In this document: positions 1 to 11,100 of the stretch, one piece after another
Layout: every line of letters starts with the position of its first letter
How positions within the stretch are numbered: the first letter of the stretch is position 1
Assembly (NCBI GenBank): GCA_036250195.1
Contig: JAVHZZ010000009.1
Span: 100,152,771-100,216,770, forward strand
Source: Mixophyes australis
Lineage: Eukaryota > Chordata > Amphibia > Anura > Limnodynastidae
Direction of reading: 5' to 3'
DNA: 64,000 nucleotides
Made by a program: the position numbers and the translations under genes
Notes under the pieces: generated by a model
What the model was told of the DNA's origin: nothing
What the model saw: only the letters and a program-made list of their open reading frames with translations
Databases searched by the model: none

Positions 1-562
1 GATCCCCAATAACACCAACACATTTCAAATGAAATCTTTTTCAAGGTGTGGAGACATAAAGAAGACAAATACTATGTTTTCAACATGAGGAAACAACACT
101 TTCTTTAAAAGAGACTATTCATTTTGTTGCACTGTTAATATTGTGCTAGTAATTATACTGTGTTCTAAGTGCTTTTGTTTTGAGTGTGTGTGTGTGTGGG
201 ACACTAGGCCCTTAAATTCAGAAAGGTTGACCAAGTGTATTAGTTAGAAGCCTGATAGGCTAGACCTTTTATTTATTGTTTTAATTGTTTTGAACATGTG
301 AACAAAACTAGCTTTGGCCAGTTGAACCAAAGCAATTGTCTGGTATGATCTGTCTAAAGTGCAGCCGTCTACCCCAGAAGACGGTAACCCCAATGCGATC
401 TTATGACAGTTTGTATTTATTATGGGGGCAATATATAATACATTTTTAATGGGGCAAAAATGTTTTAAAATATAGAAACGTTGTTTATTTTATTGTTACC
501 AAGGCAATCTTGATTATTGTGAACACAGGGCATTCTTTCATTTTATTAAGATGGGTCAGTCA

Positions 563-563
<1 letters not shown>
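1..563. other. Unassigned AT-rich DNA
   Basis: A short (TG)n near 184 is the only recognisable feature. No coding signal seen. Confidence 0.6.

Positions 564-611
<48 letters not shown>
564..611. repeat. (ATT)n microsatellite
   Basis: About 16 uninterrupted ATT units. Confidence 0.97.
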
Positions 612-612
<1 letters not shown>

Positions 613-1294
613 AAGACATTGCAATCTTTATAATTATTAGGATGGAGTACTAGGGTGGCAGAAACACTTGTAGTGTATACTTGTGACACTAGAAGTGCAA
701 GTGTGTACCGGAAACCCATGCGTATGCCTGGCCTATACTCTCTAGATGCAGGCTGGGCTTTTACAAAAAGGATGGAAGAGAGGGGACATTTTTCTTTTAT
801 TTTAATTTAATACGATTGAGCTTGATGGGGTCTATAATTATGTTCCTTATCTATTATTTATTAAAGAATAAATTTACATGTGTTAAATTTGTTTGTAAAT
901 CTTCATTCATTTTGAGTTAGCACTAGTCATAAATTACATTTTGTATGTTTTTTGTTAATAACAAAGTGTGGACTGAACATTGACCTCACAGTTGTGCAGC
1001 ACTACTAAGTGCATTATAGAAAACATAATATGCTATATGTAATGCCTGTGATTTAACTTGCAATGTACCAGCTCTTTTAAAATGAATTACAGACAGTATT
1101 TTTGGCAGTGGAAATTCGAAAACTTAATACGTTTTTGCTGAAAATTAAGGGGAAGGACAGCAACATGCACAGGAGATGGACAGCAAGAGTAATGGCAACA
1201 AAGCATTGGTGACAGATGAGATCACCAGCAACAGACAATATAAGATGGACAAAATAAGAGATAATGTTGCAATGAGGAGAGACCGATAGACATG
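612..1294. other. Unassigned AT-rich DNA
   Basis: No gene or repeat recognised; ends at the target duplication of the hAT MITE. Confidence 0.6.
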
Positions 1295-1296
1295 GT

Positions 1297-1806
1297 GGGC
1301 CTCAGTGGATCCCAAACTTTCTCTGTTCGAGGGACCCCTATGGTCTCAATAATTTATTCAAGGCACCCATAAGCCAAAATAATTACCAAGTAGTCCCCCG
1401 TTTTGCTTACCACCAGCCTTGGCCGCGGCACCACTGTGAGATCGCTGTGGCACACCAGGGAGCCGTGGCAGGAATCACTGGTGGGCCTGATTCATTAAGG
1501 AAAGTAAAGCAAAGAAAATGAGTAACTTTGCACCTTGGCAAAACCATGTTGCCTTGGAGGGGGAGTTAAATATAAAATGTGGGGACAGATTTATAGTTGG
1601 GGTAGGACATGTCCTAGATCAACTTTAAATTTCATTGTAAACATAAAACTATGAAGTATTTGTGTGCTACATGATAAAACAGCCAGTATTTAACTTATGT
1701 GCAAAATAATAAACTAATATGCACCCCTTGCATTGTAACATGGTTTTGTCCAGAAGAAAACGTACTAATTTTTTTTTTTACTTAATTTCCTTAATGAATC
1801 AGGCCC
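1297..1806. mobile_element. GGGCCTGATTCATTAAGG MITE (family B, copy 1), interrupted
   Basis: Ends are gggcctgattcattaagg and its inverse at 1789-1806. The hAT MITE at 1303-1480 splits its left end; without it the element is 324 bp. A 3-bp match (GGT at 1294-1296 and 1807-1809) fits a PIF/Harbinger-type duplication, but three bases prove little. The interior shares the phrase caaaaccatgtt(a/g) with the other copies at 20216, 25138 and 56490. Confidence 0.75.
1303..1480. mobile_element. hAT-type MITE nested in a foldback MITE
   Basis: 178 bp, starting CAGTGGATCCC and ending GGAATCACTG, flanked by a perfect 8-bp duplication GTGGGCCT (1295-1302 and 1481-1488), the hAT signature. The duplicated target is the left end of the harbinger-like MITE that runs to 1806, so this insertion is the younger of the two. 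Confidence 0.85.
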
Positions 1807-1809
1807 GGT

Positions 1810-2780
1810 GAGTAGTCTTGAATATGAGTATGAAAGAAAAAAGATACAAGTGCATACTTTGAACACCTGCGGCATACTAAGCATAGTAGTAAATGTATGT
1901 AGAATAAATTCTGCAAAATCACTATGTATAATAAAATCTGTAACGAAGCTCAGATTATTTGTGCTCATTCAAATCAAATTGTAAATGCTCCTCTTTCTCC
2001 ATAAAGGTAACCTAGTTCAGCTGAGTTCTAACAATCTTTTCTGAAATAGGGAACTTATGACTCTCAGAGGTGTATTTACAAAAAAATATATACAATTTCA
2101 AGTAACTTTAATAAAACTACTGTGCAAGCAAGACTTAAAATTAAAATATCCAGGACCCTGGGTATTCGAGGACTTTTTATTTTAGGCTACTATGTGCATT
2201 AATGAGGGTAGCAGGATAGTCATTACATCCATAGATATCGCCCCTCGACATGATCTGTCAATACTCCCACGAGTAGCAAAATAGTCCTCTTTTGGAGTGC
2301 TGTAATAAGATAATTATACACTATATAATTAGTATATATACTATAGACTATATACAAGTCTAGTACTCAAGGAATGAGATCCTAGCACCAAAATATGCAC
2401 TGAATCCTATAAGCCTCTAGTTACGCCACTAACCAAAGCATCAATAGTTTGCAATTAAAACTAAAATAGCTACAGTTGCTATTAATGCTAATTAGGTTAC
2501 ATTTTACTCAGTTCCATCTTCAAAGTCTATTTAGTTATGCATATATGCACTGTACTCTACTCCCTGAAATATTTTATGAAACATATAAATAAGCGTGCAA
2601 ATAAAAGTGTTTCTACTTTTAGTAAGTTATGTTACATTTTGCAACATTTTTACACAATACATCTGTTAATAAATCAACTACTGTACAGGCTTAATTCAGA
2701 TTACTAAACTTGGTATTAGCTAAAATTCAATTTTCACTTAGTTATCCTTGTATACAGAAAAAGAAAACATTTGGGACTAA
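1810..2780. other. Unassigned AT-rich DNA
   Basis: Contains a 30-bp TA-rich imperfect inverted repeat near 2318-2352 (ctatataattagtatatat). Nothing coding. Confidence 0.6.
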
Positions 2781-3131
2781 GGGGTAAATTTACTAAACTG
2801 CAGGTTTGAAAAAGTGGAGATGTTGCCTATAGCAACCAATCAGATTCTAGATGTCATTTATTTAGTACAGTGTTTCCCAACCCTAGTCCTCAAGTACCCC
2901 TAACAATGCATGTTTTCCATATCTCCTTGCTGGAGCACAGGTGTAATCATTACTGACTGACACATTTTGAAAGATCCACAGGTGGAATAATTATATGATT
3001 TGTGACCGGGAAAACCTGCACTGGTACTTGAGGACATTGATTTAGTACATTCTGCAAGATGACAGATATATTCTGATTGGTTGCTATAGGCAACATTTCC
3101 ACTTTTGCAAACCCTAAATGTTTCTTACTAA
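2781..3131. mobile_element. Foldback MITE (family D, copy 1), interrupted by a hAT MITE
   Basis: The two arms are inverted copies of one sequence centred on gcctatagcaaccaatcag (left about 2799-2862, right about 3045-3112). A 172-bp hAT MITE sits between them. A second copy without that insertion is at about 56235-56405. Outer limits are approximate. Confidence 0.65.
2868..3039. mobile_element. hAT-type MITE with 8-bp duplication ATTTAGTA
   Basis: 172 bp, starting CAGTGTTTCCCAACC and ending GGTACTTGAGGACATTG; the first and last 17 bases are imperfect inverted repeats. Duplication ATTTAGTA at 2860-2867 and 3040-3047 is perfect. Inserted in the loop of the family D foldback element. Confidence 0.9.
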
Positions 3132-3447
3132 CTTCACTGGAGAAAAGGAACCCAGCTGTTCATAAATCTGTCCATAAAACTTCTCTAATATCTCTCTCTT
3201 TTATACTCTAAAAAGGATACTCTTTGTCTTTGAGAAATATTGTGAAAGTTGGCTCATGTTATAGATGTGGAAAAACAATGTTAGTAGGCAGGGTGAAATC
3301 AACTGGATACAGGCTAATGTACAGTTAAAAATAAAGCAAAAAAAAATATTTTTTCCACATGAGATATATTTATTAGGATACTCTTAATGCTTGCTGAACA
3401 TAAAATATATTTTTACAATTGATTTGTGGCTTTAGTTTGAAGAGAAT

Positions 3448-4023
3448 GGGCCTGATTCATTAAGGAATGTATCTGGTCCAGAACTGGACAATGCGTAACA
3501 ATGTACAATTCATTTTCAAGCACATAGGACACTTACTACTGCCTATGATTTCAGAGAGGGAACAGGGTAGGTAAGGGGCATTTGCCTGTAGTCAATGTGC
3601 AGTAAGGGCATGCCAATATCGAGCACACACAGCAGCATCTGATTCAAGCATGCTACTACATGTGTTTGCAATCAGCCACAAATCAACTGTACAATTGTAC
3701 TTTATGTACAGTAGACATTCCTGACATACTAATAAATGTATTCATGAAAAAAACAAACACTTTTTTAATTTTTGCAATGTTTTATCATTAATGCCTATAT
3801 TATTAACAGGTGACATTAATTGAATATTTTTTGTGAGCATTGTTTTGTGATTTTATATCCCACATAGGTATTGAATGTATCCTGCGGTGTCTTGTCTAGT
3901 GCAGTAGAGGGGACCTACACCTGTATTAATCACCACACGTATCTCCCTGTTGATTTTGGGCGTATGGGTAGCAGATTTACATGCACACATTGCGCGCAGT
4001 AGGCTTGCCTTAATGAATCAGGG
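3448..4023 (+). mobile_element. Family A MITE, copy 1
   Basis: 576 bp with gggcctgattcattaagg at the left and the inverse at the right. The interior (cagtaagggcatgcc, tgtttgcaatcagccac, cattaatgcctatattatt) is distinct from family B and is shared with copies at 19824-20790 and, inverted, 26745-27236. No clear target duplication. Confidence 0.75.
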
Positions 4024-4257
4024 ACAATGTTTGCAACTTATGGAGCAAGATTGCTCTTTTGTTAGGATTTTATATATTATATGGTTGCTGGTCAGTAGTT
4101 TGATTGTGCCTATTAGAGTTCACTAATGGACAAAACATGGCTATTAAATAAAAGATTTTTAAATTCTTTATGGCTTAAAATAAAAATAACAGATGAAGGT
4201 AATGAATGATAACAGTGATAGTTAGCTGGCTACTGCTATCTAACGACCAAAATTAAC

Positions 4258-4378
4258 ATCTCATTAGGCTTCAGGTGACTGTAAGCAGATAGGATAACTA
4301 TTCTGATTTCTTTCCTTCCCTATGCTTTTTCTTTTATTCCCCCCAGCCTTTAACATTGACAGTGCACCAAAGCTTGCA
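4258..4378 (+). repeat. 121-bp segment duplicated at 43397-43517
   Basis: Matches 43397-43517 over 121 bp without gaps, with five mismatches. It contains a pyrimidine tract running into CCCCCCAG, which resembles a 3' splice site. Here it lies in unassigned DNA; at the other locus it is fused to a SINE tail. Whether it is part of a larger family cannot be told from one window. Confidence 0.9.
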
Positions 4379-5255
4379 TTGAAACAGTAGGAAGTTATGT
4401 TTAAATGGCCTGATATGACATTTTCCTGCCAAATCTGATGCCATGTGATAAATTCTTGGCAATACTGCCACTTCAACAGACTATGGGCCTGATACAGAGT
4501 GAGATTTAAGTACATTTATGTAGCATTTTTTTGTGTGTTTTCATACTGTGCATGCCCAGAAAGTGAACGTATGCAAAAGTAGCTATGAAGACCCTCGACT
4601 TTTTGGCGTTTTTGACTCTTTACAACTGATGAGGCATGACATAGGAGGGAAGCGATGTTCTAACCCAGGGGTAGTATAAATAATTGAACCTCCCTGTTAA
4701 GGAAGAGTGCCCAACACGCCACCCGAATTTATCATTATGGCTGCTTCCTGGACTGCTTTCAGTAACAGCTTGGTTCCCCCACCCCAATAACCTATGCCCA
4801 CCACCACTGTCAACTCTCAAAGCCAAACAAGAAGCTGATGTGCCCTATAGAATTGCGGACATTTAGTCATAATGGCCGGATAACTAACCACTGAACCCAA
4901 AAAACCTAAAAAAAAAATTCCCAACTGCTCTATTAACCTTGCACAAAACCTTGTTGAGACCTTGTTAACCCTAACTCCTAACCAGAATACTCCTAAATCC
5001 TAAAATAATACTTACATGATATAAATGACTGGCGAGTCCGTCTATCGCCACTTTAAGCCAAGTCGCGGTTGCTGATGACGTAATTTTCTACAGTCGCCAA
5101 GACAGAGACTCGTGATATGAAGTAATCTGCATTCCGGTAAGTCGTTTTTTTGCCAGGTCGGTGTACTATTGAATCGGGCTTCTCACGTCGTTGTCTTCTC
5201 TGACGGGGTAGTCAGTACCGTTAATAGGTACTACACCCGTATGCTACATGCTTCT
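4379..5255. other. Unassigned DNA, probably old repeats
   Basis: A gggcctgatacagagtgag motif at 4493 looks like the end of another MITE, but no partner end was found. 5020-5240 has CG-containing sequence unlike its flanks. Confidence 0.45.
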
Positions 5256-6249
5256 ATGCTTTATGAGGGAAGGGGGGCAGAATGCTGCCATAATGTGTGA
5301 GGAAAGGGGGGTATATTAATATAATTTGTGATATGAGGGTAGGGAGGGTGGGTGTCATAGTAGATGGGTGGGAAGTAGTGTATTAATTTAATAGTGGCGT
5401 TTAGTTGGGGGCTAATTATTTAATGGACACTATTTTTTTTGTGGAGTGATGGTGGGTCAATTTAATTTATTGATGGGACTTTTTCATTTAATAGTGGAGT
5501 CTATTAACTTACGGTGAGGTGACAGGAGCTTTAATTTAATGCTGGGGTGGATTCTGGCTATTAATGAACTGTGGGGCTGAGTTTGGTTAGGAGGGCTCTT
5601 TATTAAATGTGAATATGAATTGTTTAATTCCAGGGATGGTTGTGGGAAATGGTTATATTTATCAAATGTAAATGCAATTTAATTTATTGCTGGGGCTGTT
5701 TGGAGGTTTGGAAACAGGTTTAGTTATTAAATGGGAATACTATTACTTTAATGTTGGGGCTAATTATTAACCGTGGATGCTATTGATTTAACACCGGATT
5801 TGGTTGGAGTTTTATAAATTTCATGTACCAATTTTAGTTTCAAAATAGGGCTCCCAACATTCCAGGATCCAGATACTTCCTATGCACTAAGGCCATGCTG
5901 TGCTGTCCCTGGACATCTTATGGTAAGTAATTTTTCAGAAACTACACGTGCACACACTGGGCACACACACAGATACAGATACTGGGCATACATGCACTGG
6001 TACAGTCACTGGACACACACAAACAGGGACAGACCCTCTGTGCGCACACATACACAGTCTTTTGATGAGACTGAAGGAGGTAATGAGGGGGTTTATGATG
6101 TGGGGATTAATGATTAAACTGGATGAGGGAGTTAATGTTGAAAGGGGTTTTATGATGATCCTAGAGTTAACAATTATGAAGAGGGGTTAATTCATGTAGA
6201 GAGGGGTGGAATTGTGAGTAAGTCACAAATATGCTTTTTGTATTATATG

Positions 6250-6394
6250 GGGTCACTAGGATGGTATCTGAATTGCGGTCACAAGAATGCTCTCTGTATT
6301 GTATGGCGGTCATAGGAATGTTCTCTGTATTGTATGGCTGTCATAGGAATGATCTCGGTATGGTATGGTGGCCATAGGAATGCTCTTTATATTG

Positions 6395-6395
<1 letters not shown>
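6250..6395 (+). repeat. Short 31-bp minisatellite, about 4 units
   Basis: Diverged units of the form ggtcataggaatg...tctgtattgtatgg. It is the counterpart of the large array at 58617-59508 in the other copy of the same element. Confidence 0.85.

Positions 6396-6455
<60 letters not shown>
6396..6455. repeat. (TG)n(TA)n microsatellite
   Basis: Uninterrupted TG then TA dinucleotides, inside the hAT element, at the same relative position as the tract at 59536-59601. Confidence 0.97.
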
Positions 6456-6459
<4 letters not shown>

Positions 6460-6844
6460 CAGTGTGATAAAGGGGGAAACTGATGGAGGGCACAGTGTGA
6501 TGAAGGGGCGGTGTGGTCAAGATGGTACCATTAAAATTATGTTTCAGTTTGTTTCAGTGAGTCTTACGTCAATAACCAATTCATTTTTTATTCAGCTAGC
6601 ATGTGATAGTTGTATTTAAAGTCCTGTGATTCTATGGAGGCTCATTACATAAAGACTCTTACGAAGCCAGAATTTGAAGAATGGGGAGGGAGGGGGTTTC
6701 TGTGAGTTTTAGAGCTTGTAAAGCGCAAGCCACAACTTCACAGTAGGTTGACCATGCCCACTTGACAATTGTCACTCCCACTTAGATGGGGGGCGCCGGT
6801 GCCCTGTCTCGCCCAGGACACTTAAATGTCTAGTTACGGCACTG

Positions 6845-7394
6845 CTTATGGGACCCTGTCAAAAGCATAGAAATCAAAGCTTTCTGTGTTCCAAAGATGA
6901 CAATTGTGTAAGGAACAATCTCACCCAAGGAGGAGTTACTGCTTCGAGACATGAGTCCTTCTTGTTTCCAAACAGTCTAAAGTAACTCCTGATTAAGATC
7001 TCTCCATGGTATGGAGTTTGCTAATTGTCACGGATCCCAGATGATTAAACAGACTCTCTCTGCAATTGTGCGGCAGTAATGAATGTGAAAGACTGATCAT
7101 AAGTTACAGGTTTAGTGTTTGTTAAGACCCTATCATGCTGTGTGGATATTTGTTGCTTCCTGACGTGTTTCATCATCCAGAATGTGACTTTACCAAGTAC
7201 AACAGTTTAATAGCTGGGCCCTCAGTCTTATCTGGCGCAAACGGCACTCCCAGAACAGTGAATAAAGACTGAGTGGTAAATTATACTTCCTGACACCCAT
7301 AAGAACCCATTAGACCAATGAACAAAAATTAATTAAAGTGCCTACCCCAATACCCAGTACCAGCAACTATACACCAATGCAGAAAAGAGCTAAA
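6845..7394. other. Unassigned DNA between family H and the DIRS-like fragment
   Basis: May hold further eroded DIRS-like sequence downstream on the minus strand; none can be aligned by eye. Confidence 0.45.
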
Positions 7395-8181
7395 TCACTC
7401 AAAAAAGACAAACAACACTGCACATCCCATAGGCAAGCCTTTGTCCACATAGTACCCATCAGGCAAATAAAAATCCATATATTTGAATGAAAAAGGGTGC
7501 AACGGAAGATGTCTAAGGGAAGATTCAACATCAGGTTTCACCAGCAACATGCCAGACCCACACTGCTGCACAAGCGACACGGCTTCCTCCGAGGATTGAT
7601 ACACGACTCTACACTCTTCAACCGCAATTGTGTCATTCAAAGACATACCAAGAGGATGACACAACAACCATTTGTGTAGTTCAGACAACACCACCAGGGA
7701 AAAGGCTTTAGCGAGCAGGAGCCCCTGTACTAGAATACTCTTTGGTAGCAGAGCCTGAGCGCCTAGTGCAGTCACTCCTGGGATGTCCCCCACCACATGA
7801 GGAATATGCATGCCTGAATCTACAGGGAGATCTGCTGTCACAAAACCCCCCATATTAAAGGCAAAGCATTTCCCACAAAACTGAAAGTACGAACCCTGTC
7901 TTACAGAACTTTGTCCCTGCCTCACAGCACTTCTATCATGTATACCTGGGCCTTGCAGAAGTAACAACAACAGATTTTGATTCTGATAAAACAGACCCAG
8001 CCAAAACATTCTGCCTTGACTGCAGTCCATCAGGAGGTATCAGGGAACCAACCACGCTGCAAGAACCCGGAGAAACCATAAGGGTGGATGCATTACCCAT
8101 CTCCATATCAGTTGCACTTGGAATGCTCGGCACAATATTAGTAGCCAAGAAAACAGGAGGTGCAAAGCCAAAGGCCTGCAA
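7395..8181 (-). pseudogene. DIRS-like retrotransposon gag/RT fragment
   Basis: The open stretch from 8030 to 7395 (211 codons) ends in a segment like the start of DIRS-type reverse transcriptase: a KPDVESSLRHLPLHP motif (usually DIESAFRLLPVHP) then GYYVDKGLPMGCAV. DIRS elements, which use a tyrosine recombinase instead of an integrase, are common in amphibians. The preceding part has FCGKCFAFNMGG, similar to the Cys-rich end of DIRS gag. An overlapping open frame (8181 to 7936) may be more of gag after a frameshift. The RT stops after about 30 residues past its first motif; the polymerase core YLDD part and recombinase are missing. No terminal repeats were located. Confidence 0.6.
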
Positions 8182-11100
8182 TAAACTTGAACTTGGCCAT
8201 TCCCTAATTCAAAGCTCACACTGTGTTTTGCAAATTGCCAGAACCCATACCTGAATTGGCAGTAAATGCAGAAATGCTAAAATAAGGACCAAAAGACTGA
8301 AAGGTGTTAGGAAAAGGGAGAAAACCAAAATGCTGGAAAGGGGAATGAAATGGAAAAGGATTAGAACCCAAGCAATACGAGAACCACACAGATCCAAAAC
8401 CCAGCCAACTTAAAGTGGGGTGTATAAAATAAGAAAAGAGAGCATTCAGTGATGGCCGCCTCCAGCCACTCTCTGATTTATTATATTATCTTATATTCCA
8501 ACAGTCACACAATATACCACCTCTAGTTTGGCAGGATACCTCTCCTAACTAGCTTTACCAGTCACTAACCACACTCTGCGCATTTGTAGCTTGGAAGCTT
8601 ACTGTAAGAGACAACACAGTATTCCAGCCTAAATCTTATACTCACCTCTCTCTTGGGCTACAGATTTAGTTGGTCCCTTTCCCAACACGACACATGCTTC
8701 CATACCTCTCTGCAACTCCCACCAGCTATGTAAGCCTATAGCAAAGTTATGACTTAATTAACCAATTGCGCACACTCTGTGCTCTGGTAGCTAAACAGTT
8801 AACACTTCACACACTGGTATTTAAAGGGTTAAACCAGCCAAGCAATCTATCTCTTCTAAACAGGCAATGAATTTGTTTAGAGGAATAAGGACAGTACTTA
8901 TTAACTTTTAGATTCAATATACAAAAAGTACAATGCTTACAGTTAATAAAAGTTGACATGACATAACATAAACAAAACATGTAAAATAAAGGGATAAAAT
9001 GTGTGTACAACTTACAGACAAGTGGTGTAATCTGCGACAAGAAAAATTGGCTTTAAGGATAGACAGCTTATCAATGGTGATTGATTTCCCAAAAGACTGA
9101 CCATTTCTTGTAACTGGTCTCAGCTTTTTAAAGACACTTTTATACCTTTCCCCACCTCCAGGTATTGCGGTCTGTGACACAGTTTACAACCACAATTTGA
9201 ATATTCCCTGATTTAATACCTAATTCTAAAATGTAACATAACTTTCCTGGGGTGTGTCACACCGACTCAATTTTATTATTAGTAGATCCAATCTAAATTT
9301 ACAAAGTTATAGATGCCAAACAGCATAGGTCCAGTGTATAAGCTGCACTGATTTCTTAATCTTCTCTGCATGGCAGACAGCTTTATTTGATGTATGGGCT
9401 GCCCTTCATCATGCCATTTAGGAATATGTGGTTTATCACTAATTATATTAATATTAAGTGGCATTTTTAAAAACTGAATTATATTTGCCTATATTCAATA
9501 GTGCAGGCCATGGTCACATAGCTCATGTCTCTTCGTGTGAGGCTCTTGCTGGGAATGGCTCCTTCCCGTCTGTCCCACATCTCTTTAGGTGTCAAAAAAA
9601 CTATCCTATTTCAGGGTGTAACTCACCCTAGGAGGTCTTTGAAGCTGCTCAGCTTCCCCTCAAGGTGATGCTGTTATATTTTAACACAGAAGTGGGCAAA
9701 GCCACCAAGTAAACTTACACCAGAACCTCTGGCTACATTTTACACCTTATTAGCTCAAATTATCAATAGATTCATTTGATATACAATATTTACATTGCAG
9801 TTATGATTAGGCCTTATTGCCCACAATTACGTTATTGGTTAATCCTTGTAACTGTAAGTCCCCTATGTTCACTACAGGAGCCCTATAATAGTAGTGCCAC
9901 CAAATCATGGGAAATTATTGTGTGAGGAATGGGATAAATTTGCCAAGGAAGGTTCCTGAGCTGATGCTGGGGGAGGTGCAGGTGCAAACCCACCCCTAAA
10001 TGTATCAATTTAGTCAGGATTGCTGCCAGGCATGGTGGGCTGCGCAGGAGGGTTCGGTCAGGAGGGGCTAATACGACAATAAGCACAGGCGAGAGCCCAC
10101 TTATGTGCTGTCATGCCAACCGAGGGCAATGCCTGACTGGTACTCCACACTCACTTACCAGGAGCTTGCCAAACAAGGGGGATGGGGGCAGTTTGCAGCG
10201 CATCAGTGGACTGGAGTTGCTGCTGTTTTACTACAGAGAGACCCTGGGAAGCCTCTATGAGGGAGCGCCCCAAGTCTCTTAGGAAGAAACATAATTTATT
10301 AGTCTGGGGTGGGGCCTACTATGACTATAGGAATAGATAAACAGTGCCAAAAGCCAATTAAAAAACAAAAGCAAAAGTTGGGGCAGTGAAAAACAATAAA
10401 GGAAAAGAAAAACAGTGATGAAATCAAATAGAAAAGAAATGAGCCAAATACACAAGGTAAAAAAACAGGGAAAGAAAGAGAGAATAAAATAAATAAAAAG
10501 GAAGAAGAGAGACAAATAAAGATATCTGTGTTGAACAAAATATGAAGGAGAAAATTAATTGGAAATTTGAGAAAAGTTGAGGAAAAAAGGCACAGCAATT
10601 CACAAATCCAAATATACTTACTAACAGATCCAGTATGGCTATACTTACCAGAACCTTCTAGAAGGCAAGAAAAAGTCAATTGATACTTACAACTCTTATA
10701 AGCCTTCCCTAGCAAAGCCTCTACCTGACCCCCTATACCCATTGGCTAATAATTCCTAACCCATATTGGCAAGTTAAATCTGGCTAAGCTCATTTCTTTT
10801 TCTTCAATATTTACCAGCCTTGGAGTTTATGTTACTTTGGGACAATTCCTACCCTCTGTTATCCTCATGTGAAGTTGCTACTGCATTATTAGAAAAGTTA
10901 TTCAAAATTAAATGATACTTGATATCATTTGCGTTTTTTACATATAAAATAAAAGATTTGTTACATAGTGGGACGTAAGAGCAGTGTGTCTGAGTAATCT
11001 GTATGCATGTGCTACTTATTCAGATCTGGATGCATCTCCAACTCTGAATATTGATGAAAAAACTATTTTTTTATGTTTACTCTTTCTATAGCAAGTTATC

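Larger units (their letters stand above)
5256..6844. mobile_element. hAT-type element (family H), 5'-truncated copy
   Basis: The right end (ctagttacggcactg, ending at 6844) and most of the sequence match the complete element at 57470-60047: the ctatgctttatgagggaagg start, the gctaattatttaatgg part, the (TG)n(TA)n tract and the final 300 bp. The left terminal repeat is missing; similarity begins near 5256. It keeps about 730 bp (5525-6255) that the 57470 copy lacks, and only about four units of the 31-bp repeat that is expanded there. Confidence 0.8.

Noticed and set aside
8440..9860. LTR of a retroelement next to the DIRS-like fragment
   Set aside because: A TATA-like and an AATAAA-like motif can be found on the minus strand, but no matching second repeat, primer site or target duplication was seen.
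10299..10742. 147-codon hydrophobic minus-strand open frame
   Set aside because: It is the complement of an A-rich purine tract, which reads as Phe/Leu/Ser; no domain or repeat support.
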